This document shows positions 50,956 through 60,370 of a DNA stretch of 64,000 nt, piece by piece. The notes beneath the pieces were generated by a model. That model saw nothing but the letters and a program-made list of their open reading frames with translations. It did no database searches and had not been told where the DNA came from. Made by a program: the position numbers and the translations under genes. Position 1 is the first letter of the stretch. Each line of letters opens with the position of its first letter. Source of the stretch: an uncultured Acetatifactor sp. (GTDB taxonomy: Bacteria > Bacillota > Clostridia > Lachnospirales > Lachnospiraceae); contig CAJUQT010000007.1 of the NCBI GenBank assembly GCA_910588225.1, positions 1 through 64,000 on the forward strand, given 5' to 3'.

Positions 50956-51329
50956 ACTGGGCGGCGGATGACCGTTTGAATTACAAAGTTTCAATTCACG
51001 CCCCCGCATAGGGGGCATCCGCAAAAACAGACAAATTCCTCCATCTGTTTTTGTGAAAACTATCTAAATTTCTATTTTTAAAACCAGATAATAATCCTCT
51101 AAAAATGATTTTATATTTATCCAGCCTCCAAAATACAATCTTCCACTTGCGCGCATATCCAGGGAGAAGGAAAGGCACAGCCGTGGGCCCCTTCGGGCTG
51201 TATCGGCCAATCGCTTTGCGATTACCCGATGTCCGGCTTTCGCCGGACATCACGCAGAAAAAGAAAAGCGGGCCTTCGGCAGACAAGCCTGCCGCGGCCT
51301 CGCTTTCTTTTTCTGCTATGCTGCCCTTC
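50956..51329. other. Hairpin-rich non-coding stretch downstream of spoIVB
   Basis: About 370 bases without a gene. From 51175 to 51325 several hairpins follow each other: GGGCC..CGGGCT, AATCGC..GCGATT, a perfect 10-bp stem GATGTCCGGC..GCCGGACATC, and a long stem pairing CAGAAAAAGAAA with TTTCTTTTTCTG next to the spoIVB stop. The last works as its terminator; the others have no obvious role. Confidence 0.55.
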
Positions 51330-52754
51330 TCAATGCTCCAACATATTCTCAATGAAAATCCCATACCCCTTTTTGCTGTCCTGCACCAGCACATGAGTCA
51401 CGGCCCCGATAAACTTCCCGTTCTGTATAATGGGGCTGCCGCTCATTCCCTGCACAATCCCGCCTGTCACCGCCAACAGATCCGGGTCCGTCACCGTCAG
51501 TTCTATGCCCCGGTTGACATTGTCATGGTCCAGGTGCACCGCGGTAATCTCCACATCATAATACCTGGTACTGCCATCCACCGTACAGAGAATCTGTGCC
51601 ACTCCTTCTTCGATCTCCTGTTTCAGTCCGATTGGCAGCGGTTCTTCTGCTCCCATCTCCAGGGCCTTGTTATTACAGACGCCGAAGATGCCCCGGATGC
51701 TGTTGTCTGTGATATCTCCCAGAATGCGTTCGTCCGAATAGATAATCATCCCCGTCATCTCGCCGGGATTTCCCGAAGTCCCCTTTTGGATATCCACGAT
51801 ATCCGTCTGGTAAAGGGTTCCCCCTTCCATATGCATCAGTGTACTGGTGTCTACATCCGTGATGCCATGTCCCAGCGCACCGAAGTTCCCATGGCTGTCA
51901 ATATAGGTCATGGTACCTACTCCCTGCGCGTTATCCCGCACCCAGACTCCGATTTTATATTTGCCGGAGACATCCTGTTCCGGCTTGATTTCCGCCTCCA
52001 TCAACTCGCCGTCCCGCTCCACAGTCAGGCGTATTTCTGCTCCGCCGCTGTCTTCCACCCGCCTGATAAAATCATCCTTCTCCGTCACTGCTTCCCCGTT
52101 TATCTTCCGGATGTAATCGCCGGATTTCAGGATGTATTTCCCCGGAGAATAGCTGATCCCGTCACTGCCCTGGAATTCTCCTGTACCCACTACCAGTACG
52201 CCGTCCGTCTTCACATAGATTCCGATAGGAGTTCCCACCGGAATGAGTTCCTGGTCCTCAATCACCCGGATATCCACATTCTTGAAAGACAGAAAACCGA
52301 AAAGCTTCACCTGCATCTGATAGCTGGATGTCATGGCTGCCTTTAAAGTCACAGGCTTGCTTAAATCTATGTTCACAGCTCCCTGGGGAATATTACTGAC
52401 ACCCTGATCGCTGGCCGCCACAATTTCCGCTTTGGCTGGAACTCCCAGGTAAAAGGATTCCGCTTCCCCCGCACGTACATTAATCACAGATGGAATGCTG
52501 CTGTCAATGTAATAATAAAGCAGACCTGTCAGAGACAAACAGCTTATCAGCAAGGTCAGACTCAGAAAAGCGCGGTAGATTTTATACCTCTTTTCCCTGC
52601 TTTTCCAGTTCTGCAATAAAACCACCATATGATTGCCGGCCTGTTTTTTCAGCTGCTCACTGTTCCCCCGGATGCTTTCCCCGCCGGGATAACTTTTTCC
52701 ATCTATAACAGATTTTATTTTTCTGACAGGTCTGATCTCATTGCTCCGTCTCAT
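51330..52754 (-). CDS. spoIVB: SpoIVB peptidase (stage IV sporulation protein B)
   Basis: Forespore-secreted serine protease that triggers pro-sigma-K processing. 474 residues from the ATG at 52754 (AGGAG nine bases upstream). One membrane segment about 62-82; PDZ domain about 175-255 (VGTPIGIYVKTDGVLVVG, KSGDYIRKINGE). S55 peptidase domain with GALGHGITD (catalytic His) and VQGMSGSPI (catalytic Ser). It follows recN, as in Bacillus, but spo0A does not follow it here. It implies a spore former. Confidence 0.95.
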   Translation of the reverse strand: MRRSNEIRPVRKIKSVIDGKSYPGGESIRGNSEQLKKQAGNHMVVLLQNWKSREKRYKIYRAFLSLTLLISCLSLTGLLYYYIDSSIPSVINVRAGEAESFYLGVPAKAEIVAASDQGVSNIPQGAVNIDLSKPVTLKAAMTSSYQMQVKLFGFLSFKNVDIRVIEDQELIPVGTPIGIYVKTDGVLVVGTGEFQGSDGISYSPGKYILKSGDYIRKINGEAVTEKDDFIRRVEDSGGAEIRLTVERDGELMEAEIKPEQDVSGKYKIGVWVRDNAQGVGTMTYIDSHGNFGALGHGITDVDTSTLMHMEGGTLYQTDIVDIQKGTSGNPGEMTGMIIYSDERILGDITDNSIRGIFGVCNNKALEMGAEEPLPIGLKQEIEEGVAQILCTVDGSTRYYDVEITAVHLDHDNVNRGIELTVTDPDLLAVTGGIVQGMSGSPIIQNGKFIGAVTHVLVQDSKKGYGIFIENMLEH

Positions 52755-52946
52755 TTTCACATACTCCTAACCGGTTTTATACTCACAAGCGCACAAATCT
52801 CTCCTTGTTTCATGATGTCTTCTGCTCGTGAGTCCGATGACATGGCAGATTTTAATGACTGTAAATATACATTATCCCGCCGTTTTCACCGTTACACTTG
52901 TTTAGTATGTGAAAATTTTATGATTTCATTCTATCAAATAAAATAT

Positions 52947-54632
52947 TTAATTTTTCTTATGCCCCAGCGCCTGAACCCGCATTTCTCTTGCATTTGACAG
53001 CGCGGCCTCCGTCATGGCATCACTGCCCAGCAGTCTGGCCAGCTCTCCCAAGCTCTCTTCCTCTTCCAGCACACGAATATCCGTAATGGTATTATCGGAG
53101 CTGCTGCTTTTTTCGATGACAAAATGCCTGTCCGCCATAGCCGCAATCTGAGGCAAATGCGTAATACAGAGCACCTGATGTGCATGGGCAACCGTGTCTA
53201 ACTGCTCGGAAACTCTCCATGCTGTTCTGCCGCTGATACCGGCATCAATCTCATCAAAAATCAAAGTGTCAATAGAGTCTCTTCCCGCAAGCACGGTCTT
53301 GATCGCAAGCATCACCCGGGAAAGCTCTCCCCCACTTGCCACCTGTCCCAATGGTTTCAGACCCTCTCCCGGGTTGGTGGAAATGAGAAATTCCACATCG
53401 TCATACCCTTTGGCAGTAACAGAAGAAGCACGATTCACTGCAATTTGAAATTCAACCGTCAGAAAATTCAGATGCACCAGCGCCGCCTTCAGCTTTTCCG
53501 TGAGTACCGCGGCATTCTCTCTGCGTATCCCGGACAGCACTTCACATGCCGCTTCCAGCCTTTTTTCGGACGCGGCCAGCTTCTCTTCCAGCTGTCGTAT
53601 ATAGTCGTCATAATCGCTGAACTTTTGAAGCATCTCCTGCTTTTCCCGGCCGTAAGCAAGCACGGCTTCTATGGACTGTCCGTATTTATCCTTCAGGCGA
53701 TTCACCAGGTTCAGCCGTTCCTCCACGGTTGTAAAAGTTTCGTCGTCAAATTCACAGTCATTCATGTATTCCGCCAAATCCCGGTTGTAATCCGCCAGCA
53801 GACTGTCTATCTCGGAAAGCTGACCTTCCAGTTCTCCCAATCGCTCGTCCAGGCCAGCTACAGTGCCCAATGCGCGCAGCGCTCTGCTCAGCGCAATTCC
53901 GGCTCCGCCTTCAAAATCGCTTCCGGTATACTGATAGCTTTCTGACAAATTTTCAACAATCCTTTTCCCGTTTATCATCAAACGGTATCTCTGTTCCAGC
54001 TCTTCGTCCTCACCTGGTTTCAGCTGTGCCTGTTCGATTTCCTGCAGCTCAAATTCCGCCAGAGACTGTTCTCTGGCCATGGTCTCCTCATCCATGGACT
54101 CTTCTTCCAGAGTCCGTCGGAGTTCCCTGCTTTCTCTGTATGCCTCCTCCACTGCCTTCACCGCCTGCACACAGGCCTCCCCGCAGTATGCATCCAGAAT
54201 CTCCATATGTTTCTTCTTATTCAGCAGAGACTGATGCTCATGTTGGCCATGAATGTCAATCAAAAGTTCCGCCAGTTCCTTTACCTGTCTGGCCGTAACC
54301 GTCTCTCCGTTCATCCGGTAGACGCTTTTGCCCGTCTGCATCTTCCGGCTGATAATGACAGTTCCGTCCTCCTCAGGCTCCAGCTCCAGCTGAAGCAGCT
54401 TCTGGCGCACCCTCTCATCCTCAGTTGTAAATACCAGTTCTACCAGCGCGCTGTCCGCTCCTCTGCGGAGCATTTCTTTCTCGAATTTCCCCCCCAGGGC
54501 AAGATTCACGCTTCCGATCAGCAGGGATTTTCCGGCGCCGGTCTCCCCTGTCAGAATATTCAGTCCCCGACCGAATTCCACTTCTGTTTCTTCCATCAGC
54601 GCCAAATTTTTCACATGTAAACTCTGCAGCAT
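52947..54632 (-). CDS. recN: DNA repair protein RecN
   Basis: 561-residue SMC-like ATPase for double-strand break repair, normal length. Walker A NILTGETGAGKSLLIGS near 26-42, long coiled coils in the middle (about 155-360), signature SGGELSRVMLAIK, Walker B DTLIFDEIDAGISG and CITHLPQIA. AGGAGAG precedes the start. Confidence 0.96.
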   Translation of the reverse strand: MLQSLHVKNLALMEETEVEFGRGLNILTGETGAGKSLLIGSVNLALGGKFEKEMLRRGADSALVELVFTTEDERVRQKLLQLELEPEEDGTVIISRKMQTGKSVYRMNGETVTARQVKELAELLIDIHGQHEHQSLLNKKKHMEILDAYCGEACVQAVKAVEEAYRESRELRRTLEEESMDEETMAREQSLAEFELQEIEQAQLKPGEDEELEQRYRLMINGKRIVENLSESYQYTGSDFEGGAGIALSRALRALGTVAGLDERLGELEGQLSEIDSLLADYNRDLAEYMNDCEFDDETFTTVEERLNLVNRLKDKYGQSIEAVLAYGREKQEMLQKFSDYDDYIRQLEEKLAASEKRLEAACEVLSGIRRENAAVLTEKLKAALVHLNFLTVEFQIAVNRASSVTAKGYDDVEFLISTNPGEGLKPLGQVASGGELSRVMLAIKTVLAGRDSIDTLIFDEIDAGISGRTAWRVSEQLDTVAHAHQVLCITHLPQIAAMADRHFVIEKSSSSDNTITDIRVLEEEESLGELARLLGSDAMTEAALSNAREMRVQALGHKKN

Positions 54633-54760
54633 TTTCTCTCTCCTTTCTGGCTTCAGCCAGAATCTCCTTCTCCCATATGCCCGCTTACTTTATCTTTTGC
54701 TGATTCAAAAAATCACAATCCTTTCCGTGATCTGTCAATTGTACCAAAAGATTTTCCATA

Positions 54761-55231
54761 TTATTGCTCATCATGCACTTCCCTGGTCACAATCATACGC
54801 ACCTTTTCCCTTAAAAGTCTTGTTTCTTCCTGGGTATGCACCGCCACGAAGATGGTGTCATCCCCGGCGATGCACCCCACAATCTCCGGCAGTTTCATGG
54901 CATCCAGCGCTGCCGCCACCGCCATCGCCATACCGGAGACTGTTCTGATCACCACCAGATTCTGGGCCGTATCCACGGAAGAATACGCCTCCTGCAGCAC
55001 ACGGACGTACTTATTCTCCAGCTCTCCGCCGTTTTGTTCCAGCACAATATATCTCTGTGCGCCATCCTCCGCGGACATCTTTGACAGTTTCAGCTCCCTT
55101 ATATCTCTGGATATGGTGGCCTGTGTCACCGGAAATCCTTCTTCCCTGAGCCTCTCAGCCAGCTCCTCCTGGGTCCCGACATTATACTTCTCTATAATCT
55201 CAATAATCTTTCCCTGTCTCTTCTTTTTCAT
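54761..55231 (-). CDS. argR: Arginine repressor ArgR/AhrC
   Basis: 156 residues. N-terminal winged helix (LAERLREEGFPVTQATISRD) and C-terminal oligomerisation/arginine-binding domain (VGCIAGDDTIFVAVH). Controls arginine synthesis and catabolism. The ATG at 55231 has GGGGGT upstream. It lies between nadK and recN; in Bacillus the corresponding ahrC also precedes recN. Confidence 0.95.
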   Translation of the reverse strand: MKKKRQGKIIEIIEKYNVGTQEELAERLREEGFPVTQATISRDIRELKLSKMSAEDGAQRYIVLEQNGGELENKYVRVLQEAYSSVDTAQNLVVIRTVSGMAMAVAAALDAMKLPEIVGCIAGDDTIFVAVHTQEETRLLREKVRMIVTREVHDEQ

Positions 55232-55244
55232 CAATACCCCCGTG

Positions 55245-56108
55245 CTAACCCTGCATTTTCCTGTGAAGCACCTCCAGAAAGCTGACTTGATTCAGGCGGA
55301 TAAATTCCGTCACCTTATCCGACCTGGCAATCCGAATTCTGTCCCCGGTCCGAAGCGGCGTCACGTGACTTCCGTCAAAGCTGACTTCCACCGTCTGTTC
55401 CCTGCCCTCTCTGCACTCTGGTATCTCTATCTCGACAATATCCCTGGAGGACAGAATGATACTTCTCTGATTCAACGAATGCGGGCAGATCGGTGTGAGC
55501 ATAATCACCTGGGCCCCCGGCTCCACCAGAGGCCCTCCCGCCGACAGATTATATCCTGTGGAACCGGTGGGCGTTGTCACAATCATTCCGTCCGCATGAT
55601 ATTGGTTTAGAAACTGTCCGTTCACATAAATGCCGAACCGTATAATCTGCAGAGAACCGCTTCGGGAGATCACAATATCGTTTAAAGCCCACCCCTCCTT
55701 TACCCGACCGTCCGAAAATGAAATCCGGCCGTTCAGCATCATCCGGCTCTCCTGCACATAATCTCCCGCAATCAGTCGCTCCAGCGCTTCCTCCAGGCCG
55801 GAAGGTTCAATTTCCGTCATGTATCCCAGAGTACCCAGATTTACGCCGATAATGGGAATCTGGCGGCCTTTCGCAGCTCTTACCGCCTCCAGCACGGTGC
55901 CGTCGCCGCCCAACACAATCATGCAGTCCGCATTCGCCGGAATATCCTCCCTGCCCTCTCCACCTGGTTCCCCTCTCGCCTCCCGGCCGCCCCCCATGAC
56001 AACGAGCGCTGCCTGCTGCCCCTTCCGCCGCAGGAAATCAAGAATACGCTTTGCCGTGACCAGATTTTTATCTTTATATTCGTTGGCATATATCAGAAAA
56101 TGTTTCAT
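55245..56108 (-). CDS. nadK: NAD kinase
   Basis: 287 residues. Phosphorylates NAD to NADP. CMIVLGGDGTVLEAVRAA carries the GGDGT motif, VNLGTLGYMTE the NxGxLG loop, and TPTGSTGYNLSAGGPLV the third motif. A short Gly/Glu-rich insert (about 40-52) follows the first strand. Neighbours tlyA and argR match the usual Clostridia order. Confidence 0.95.
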   Translation of the reverse strand: MKHFLIYANEYKDKNLVTAKRILDFLRRKGQQAALVVMGGGREARGEPGGEGREDIPANADCMIVLGGDGTVLEAVRAAKGRQIPIIGVNLGTLGYMTEIEPSGLEEALERLIAGDYVQESRMMLNGRISFSDGRVKEGWALNDIVISRSGSLQIIRFGIYVNGQFLNQYHADGMIVTTPTGSTGYNLSAGGPLVEPGAQVIMLTPICPHSLNQRSIILSSRDIVEIEIPECREGREQTVEVSFDGSHVTPLRTGDRIRIARSDKVTEFIRLNQVSFLEVLHRKMQG

Positions 56109-56147
56109 CTGCCCTCCCCAAAAGTTCCCGGACCTCTCTTCGAATGA

Positions 56148-57140
56148 TTACAGACTTTCCTGCGCCTTCTCCACGGTTTCTCTAATCCGCTTTTCCCACC
56201 CTGGTGTATGGGACAGGCCAGTCCTTTCTTCTGTAAGATATCTCAGACGCTCCAATGCCTCCTGTTCAGTCATGGCCTCCGGTGCCCCTGCCACTTCCTG
56301 TCCTGCCAACAGCCCTGACATCTCCACCGCTTTCTGCCCGGGCCTCCCGGCCAATCCCCCGGTCTCTTCCTGTCCGGCAAATGCCACACAGCAGCGCCCC
56401 TCTTCCCCGCCTTTTTCCAGATACAGCAGATACTCAATATTTCCCTCCGGTCCTCTGACAGGGGAGAAATCCACATCCAGCACGGTAAATCCTATCATAT
56501 CCGCAAAATCTATGATCTTTTCCACCACTTCTCTGTGGGTCCGGGCCTCCCGCACCACACCCTTTTTCCCAACCTTCTCTTTTCCCGCCTCAAACTGCGG
56601 CTTAATCAGGCAGACCATCCGGCCCCCGGTCTTCAGAAGCTTCATCGCCGGAAGCAAAATCTTCGTCAGAGAAATAAAAGACACATCCACACTGGCGAAA
56701 TCCAGGTCGTCCTGTATATCTGCTCTCACCATATAGCGAAAATTTGTCTGTTCCATGCAGACAACTCTGTCGTCAATGCGCAGTTTCCAGGCCAGCTGCC
56801 CATGTCCCACATCCACGGCATATACCTTCCCTGCTCCATTCTGCAGCATACAGTCCGTAAAACCCCCTGTGGAAGCACCGATATCCATGCAGATCATGCC
56901 ATTCAGAGACAGTTCCCACTTTTTCATGGCTTTTTCCAGCTTCAGACCACCCCTGCTCACATATGGCAGGGTATTTCCCCGTACTTCCAGCTTTATTTTC
57001 TCCTGGTCAAAAAAGGTCCCCGCCTTGTCCTCCTTCTGTCCGTCCACATATACATTTCCAGACATGATAACGGCCTTTGCCTTCTCTCTGGACTCGGCGT
57101 AGCCCCGATTCACCAAAATCATATCCAACCGTTCTTTCAT
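56148..57140 (-). CDS. tlyA: TlyA family rRNA 2'-O-methyltransferase
   Basis: 330 residues. S4 RNA-binding domain at 1-60 (MKERLDMILVNRGYAESREK), then an FtsJ-like domain with DIGASTGGFTDCMLQNGA as the SAM loop. The family methylates 16S and 23S rRNA ribose. About 60 residues longer than usual, with a Gly/Glu/Ala-rich insert (about 240-290) before a helical end. Its ATG overlaps the dxs stop (ATGA). Confidence 0.9.
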   Translation of the reverse strand: MKERLDMILVNRGYAESREKAKAVIMSGNVYVDGQKEDKAGTFFDQEKIKLEVRGNTLPYVSRGGLKLEKAMKKWELSLNGMICMDIGASTGGFTDCMLQNGAGKVYAVDVGHGQLAWKLRIDDRVVCMEQTNFRYMVRADIQDDLDFASVDVSFISLTKILLPAMKLLKTGGRMVCLIKPQFEAGKEKVGKKGVVREARTHREVVEKIIDFADMIGFTVLDVDFSPVRGPEGNIEYLLYLEKGGEEGRCCVAFAGQEETGGLAGRPGQKAVEMSGLLAGQEVAGAPEAMTEQEALERLRYLTEERTGLSHTPGWEKRIRETVEKAQESL

Positions 57141-58999
57141 CGCTCCTTCAAAGCCTCACAGATTCTGTTCACAATGGTCTCTGCGTCTATACCGATTTCC
57201 TGCTTCAACAGTTCCACATTCCCATGTTCCACATAAGCGTCCGGAATGCTGATGTTCAGAAAACCGTTTTTAAACCCGCATTCATTCATATATTCCAGCA
57301 CTTTTTCTCCGTAACCGCCGCAGGATACATTTTCCTCCATGGTTACGATCAGTCCATGATTTCCGCAGGCCTTTTTTACCGCCTCCCGATCCATGGGTTT
57401 CACAAAACGGACATTAATCAAACTGACCCCATGTCCCTTCTCCTTCAGGACCTCCCTCACTTTCTCCGCAGTTTTCACCATACTCCCCACTGCAAACAGC
57501 GCAATTTTCTCCTCTTCATAAATCCATTCCGCCCTGCCGAACTCAATGGGCGCCCGGAATTCTGAAAGTCCCGTGTATGCCGTTCCTCTGGGATACCGCA
57601 CTGCAATGGGACAGCCCAGCCCCACGGCAAATTTCAGCATATCCGACAGTTCCCATTTGTTTTTGGGTGCACAGATATGCATGTTCGGAATACCAGAAAG
57701 ATATGTAAAGTCAAAAATCCCCTGATGGGTTTCCCCGTCACTTCCCACCAGTCCCGCCCGGTCCACCGCGAACACCACCGGCAGATTCTGAATGCAAACA
57801 TCATGCAGAATCTGATCATAAGCTCTCTGCAGAAAGGAAGAATACACCGCCACAATAGGCTTCATCCCCCCCGCGGCCAGGCCGGCGGCGAAGGTCACCG
57901 CATGTTCCTCGGCAATTCCCACATCAAAGAAGCGCTCCGGGTACATATTCCGGAACCGCTTTAATCCCGTTCCATCAGGCATGGCCGCCGTAATCGCCAC
58001 AATTTTCTCGTCCCTCTGTCCCAGCTTACACATCACTGTGGAAAAAATATCCGTATAGTTTGCCTCCGTCCTGGGATGAGAAGGAACTCCTGTCTCAATA
58101 TCAAAAGGCTCCGCTCCGTGGAACCTGGCCGGATGTCTCTCCGCCGGCTCATACCCTTTCCCCTTCTGGGTCAGAACATGAATCATCACAGGCCCTTCCA
58201 CACGCTTCGCATCGTTAATCACGGACACCATGGCGCCGATATCATGTCCGTCTACCGGTCCCAGATATGTAATCCCCATATCTTCGAAAAGCATGCCAGG
58301 AATCACCAGCTGCTTGAAACTGCTCTTCGCCCGCCGGAGCCTGCTTATCATACTGTCTCCTCTCCTGGTTCCCTGAAGGACATTGTAAATTCCTTTCTTA
58401 AAATCCAGATAGCCCGCCGCAGTACGGATATTGTTCAGATATTTGGAAACCCCTCCCACGTTCTCGGAAATGGACATGTTGTTGTCATTCAGAATAATGA
58501 TAAAATTTGTCTCCAGCTTGGAGGCATTATTCAGTGCTTCATAAGCCATGCCGCCGGTGAGAGAGCCGTCTCCAATCACGGAAACCACAGTATTTTTTCT
58601 GCCTGTGATATCTCTGGCCTTCACCAGTCCAAGTCCTGCGGAGATAGAAGTAGAACTGTGCCCTGTGTCAAAAACGTCACATTCGCTTTCTTTGCGTTTT
58701 GGGAAACCGCTGAGACCATGAAACTGGCGTAAAGACTCGAAACCGTTCTTTCGTCCGGTGAGAATTTTATGAGTGTAAGACTGATGGCCCACATCCCAGA
58801 TAATCTTATCCTCCGGTAAATTTAAGGAAAGGTGCAAAGCCATGGTCAGTTCCACAGCTCCCAGATTGGACCCCAGATGGCCTCCTGTGACGCTGATTTT
58901 CCGAATGAGAAACTCTCTGATTTCCTGGGCCAGCGCATTCAGGTCCTCCCGCTTTATTTTCTTGATATCATTTGCTCTTTCTATGGTTTCCAGCAACAT
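57137..58999 (-). CDS. dxs: 1-deoxy-D-xylulose-5-phosphate synthase
   Basis: 620 residues from the ATG at 58999. The first step of the MEP isoprenoid pathway. WDVGHQSYTHKILTGR, GDGSLTGGMAYEALNNAS (thiamine diphosphate motif), EEHAVTFAAG and RYPRGTAY are all intact. A start at 59032 adds eleven residues unlike the family. It is in the same operon as ispA, which uses the pathway's products. Confidence 0.96.
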   Translation of the reverse strand: MLLETIERANDIKKIKREDLNALAQEIREFLIRKISVTGGHLGSNLGAVELTMALHLSLNLPEDKIIWDVGHQSYTHKILTGRKNGFESLRQFHGLSGFPKRKESECDVFDTGHSSTSISAGLGLVKARDITGRKNTVVSVIGDGSLTGGMAYEALNNASKLETNFIIILNDNNMSISENVGGVSKYLNNIRTAAGYLDFKKGIYNVLQGTRRGDSMISRLRRAKSSFKQLVIPGMLFEDMGITYLGPVDGHDIGAMVSVINDAKRVEGPVMIHVLTQKGKGYEPAERHPARFHGAEPFDIETGVPSHPRTEANYTDIFSTVMCKLGQRDEKIVAITAAMPDGTGLKRFRNMYPERFFDVGIAEEHAVTFAAGLAAGGMKPIVAVYSSFLQRAYDQILHDVCIQNLPVVFAVDRAGLVGSDGETHQGIFDFTYLSGIPNMHICAPKNKWELSDMLKFAVGLGCPIAVRYPRGTAYTGLSEFRAPIEFGRAEWIYEEEKIALFAVGSMVKTAEKVREVLKEKGHGVSLINVRFVKPMDREAVKKACGNHGLIVTMEENVSCGGYGEKVLEYMNECGFKNGFLNISIPDAYVEHGNVELLKQEIGIDAETIVNRICEALKER

Positions 59000-59031
59000 A
59001 ACGCAACCATGCCCTTCCGTGTGGGAACACA

Positions 59032-60027
59032 CTATTTGCTCCGGTGAATCAACGTCAGAATCAACTGCTTCAGAAACGTATGCTCCCCCTGGAATCCGTC
59101 CAGAATTGCTGCGGCTTCCCGGGAAAGCTTCTCCACATCCGCCTTCGACTGCTCCATCCCCTTCAGCGTCACATAGGTCTGCTTGTTATTCTGGACATCG
59201 CTTCCAACAGGTTTTCCCAGCTCCTGACTGTCCCCTACCACATCCAGAATATCATCCTGAATCTGAAACGCAATTCCGATATTTTTCGCGCATTTTTCAA
59301 TATCCGCTACCTGTTCCTCCGAAGCGCCGGCTAGAATTGCCCCCACCATCATTGCCGCCTGAATCAAAGCTGCGGTCTTATACTCATGAATAAACAGAAG
59401 CTTCTCTTCCGTCATATCTTCCGGGTTCCCGTCTTCGGCCAGAATGTCCACAGCCTGGCCGCCTATCATACCGCCGGCTCCCGCTTTCCCGGCCAGCACA
59501 GACAGCGCCTGCCATATCCGCCTCATCAGAGCCAGCACCTCACTGTCAGAAAACTTCCTGCCCGGCTTCCCGCCGCCCGGGCAGGCACCGCCCGATGCCT
59601 TTCCTTCCCACTCCCCTTCCAGGCATTTCAAAGCCTTGAGCGCCGTCTCAAAGGCATAGTTCAGCAGACCGTCACCCGCCAGAATTCCCATAGCCTCCCC
59701 ATATACATACCAGGTGGTCAATCTGCCTCTGCGGTATTGATCATTATCCATGGCCGGCAAATCATCATGAACCAGAGAATATGTGTGGATCATCTCGATG
59801 GCCGCCATAAAACAGCTGATGATATATTCGTCTGTTCCGCCGCACATCCGATAGGTCTCCCTCATCAAAATGGGACGCAGCCGCTTTCCTCCTGCGGTGA
59901 GACTATAATTCATGGCCTCGAAAATCTCCCTCTGCAGCCCCGTTTCCTCCGGCAGAAAACGCCTGAGGATCTCTTCCACTTCTCCGGCGGCTTCTTTCAG
60001 TCTGTTGTCAAATTCATTCGTATTCAT
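59032..60027 (-). CDS. ispA: Geranylgeranyl/farnesyl diphosphate synthase
   Basis: 331 residues from the ATG at 60027 (GGAGG upstream, inside xseB). First aspartate-rich motif VHDDLPAMDND and second QIQDDILDVVGD, with GGKRLRP upstream. An extra Gly/Lys/Ser-rich insert of about 30 residues (near 140-170) makes it longer than usual. It supplies farnesyl or longer chains for undecaprenyl phosphate, on which the glycan pathway depends. Confidence 0.94.
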   Translation of the reverse strand: MNTNEFDNRLKEAAGEVEEILRRFLPEETGLQREIFEAMNYSLTAGGKRLRPILMRETYRMCGGTDEYIISCFMAAIEMIHTYSLVHDDLPAMDNDQYRRGRLTTWYVYGEAMGILAGDGLLNYAFETALKALKCLEGEWEGKASGGACPGGGKPGRKFSDSEVLALMRRIWQALSVLAGKAGAGGMIGGQAVDILAEDGNPEDMTEEKLLFIHEYKTAALIQAAMMVGAILAGASEEQVADIEKCAKNIGIAFQIQDDILDVVGDSQELGKPVGSDVQNNKQTYVTLKGMEQSKADVEKLSREAAAILDGFQGEHTFLKQLILTLIHRSK

Positions 60028-60244
60028 GCTCAAATTCCTCCAGCTGTCCCTCGCCGCTCAGTTTCAGCACCTGCTTCTCCACCCGGTCAATCTGGTCATT
60101 GCAGCACTTTAAAAGTGCCATTCCCTCACTATAGACCTGAAAAGCCGCCTCCAGCGAAATATCATCTCGTTCCAGTTCTTCTGCCAATTCCTCCAGCCTG
60201 GCAAAATTCTCCTCCAGCCCCGGTTTTTTTGTCTCTTTGCTCAT
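60014..60244 (-). CDS. xseB: Exodeoxyribonuclease VII small subunit
   Basis: 76 residues from the ATG at 60244, the normal size. LEENFARLEELAEELERDDI and SLEAAFQVYSEGMALL are the two family helices. An upstream start at 60292 adds 16 unrelated residues. It overlaps ispA by 14 bases. Confidence 0.93.
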   Translation of the reverse strand: MSKETKKPGLEENFARLEELAEELERDDISLEAAFQVYSEGMALLKCCNDQIDRVEKQVLKLSGEGQLEEFEHEYE

Positions 60245-60370
60245 TTTTAAAGTCCTTCTATATTTAGTTCCGCTGCAGGCCTGCCAATACACATTTCCCT
60301 TAGATACGTTCCCGGCCGTATAGTGATTCGTCCGTTAACGTATCTGTGCATCGTCTGGCCTGCTGCTGTC

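Noticed and set aside
51105-52346. 413-codon frame on the plus strand
   Set aside because: It runs antisense through spoIVB and its terminator hairpins. The peptide is His/Pro-rich shadow sequence.
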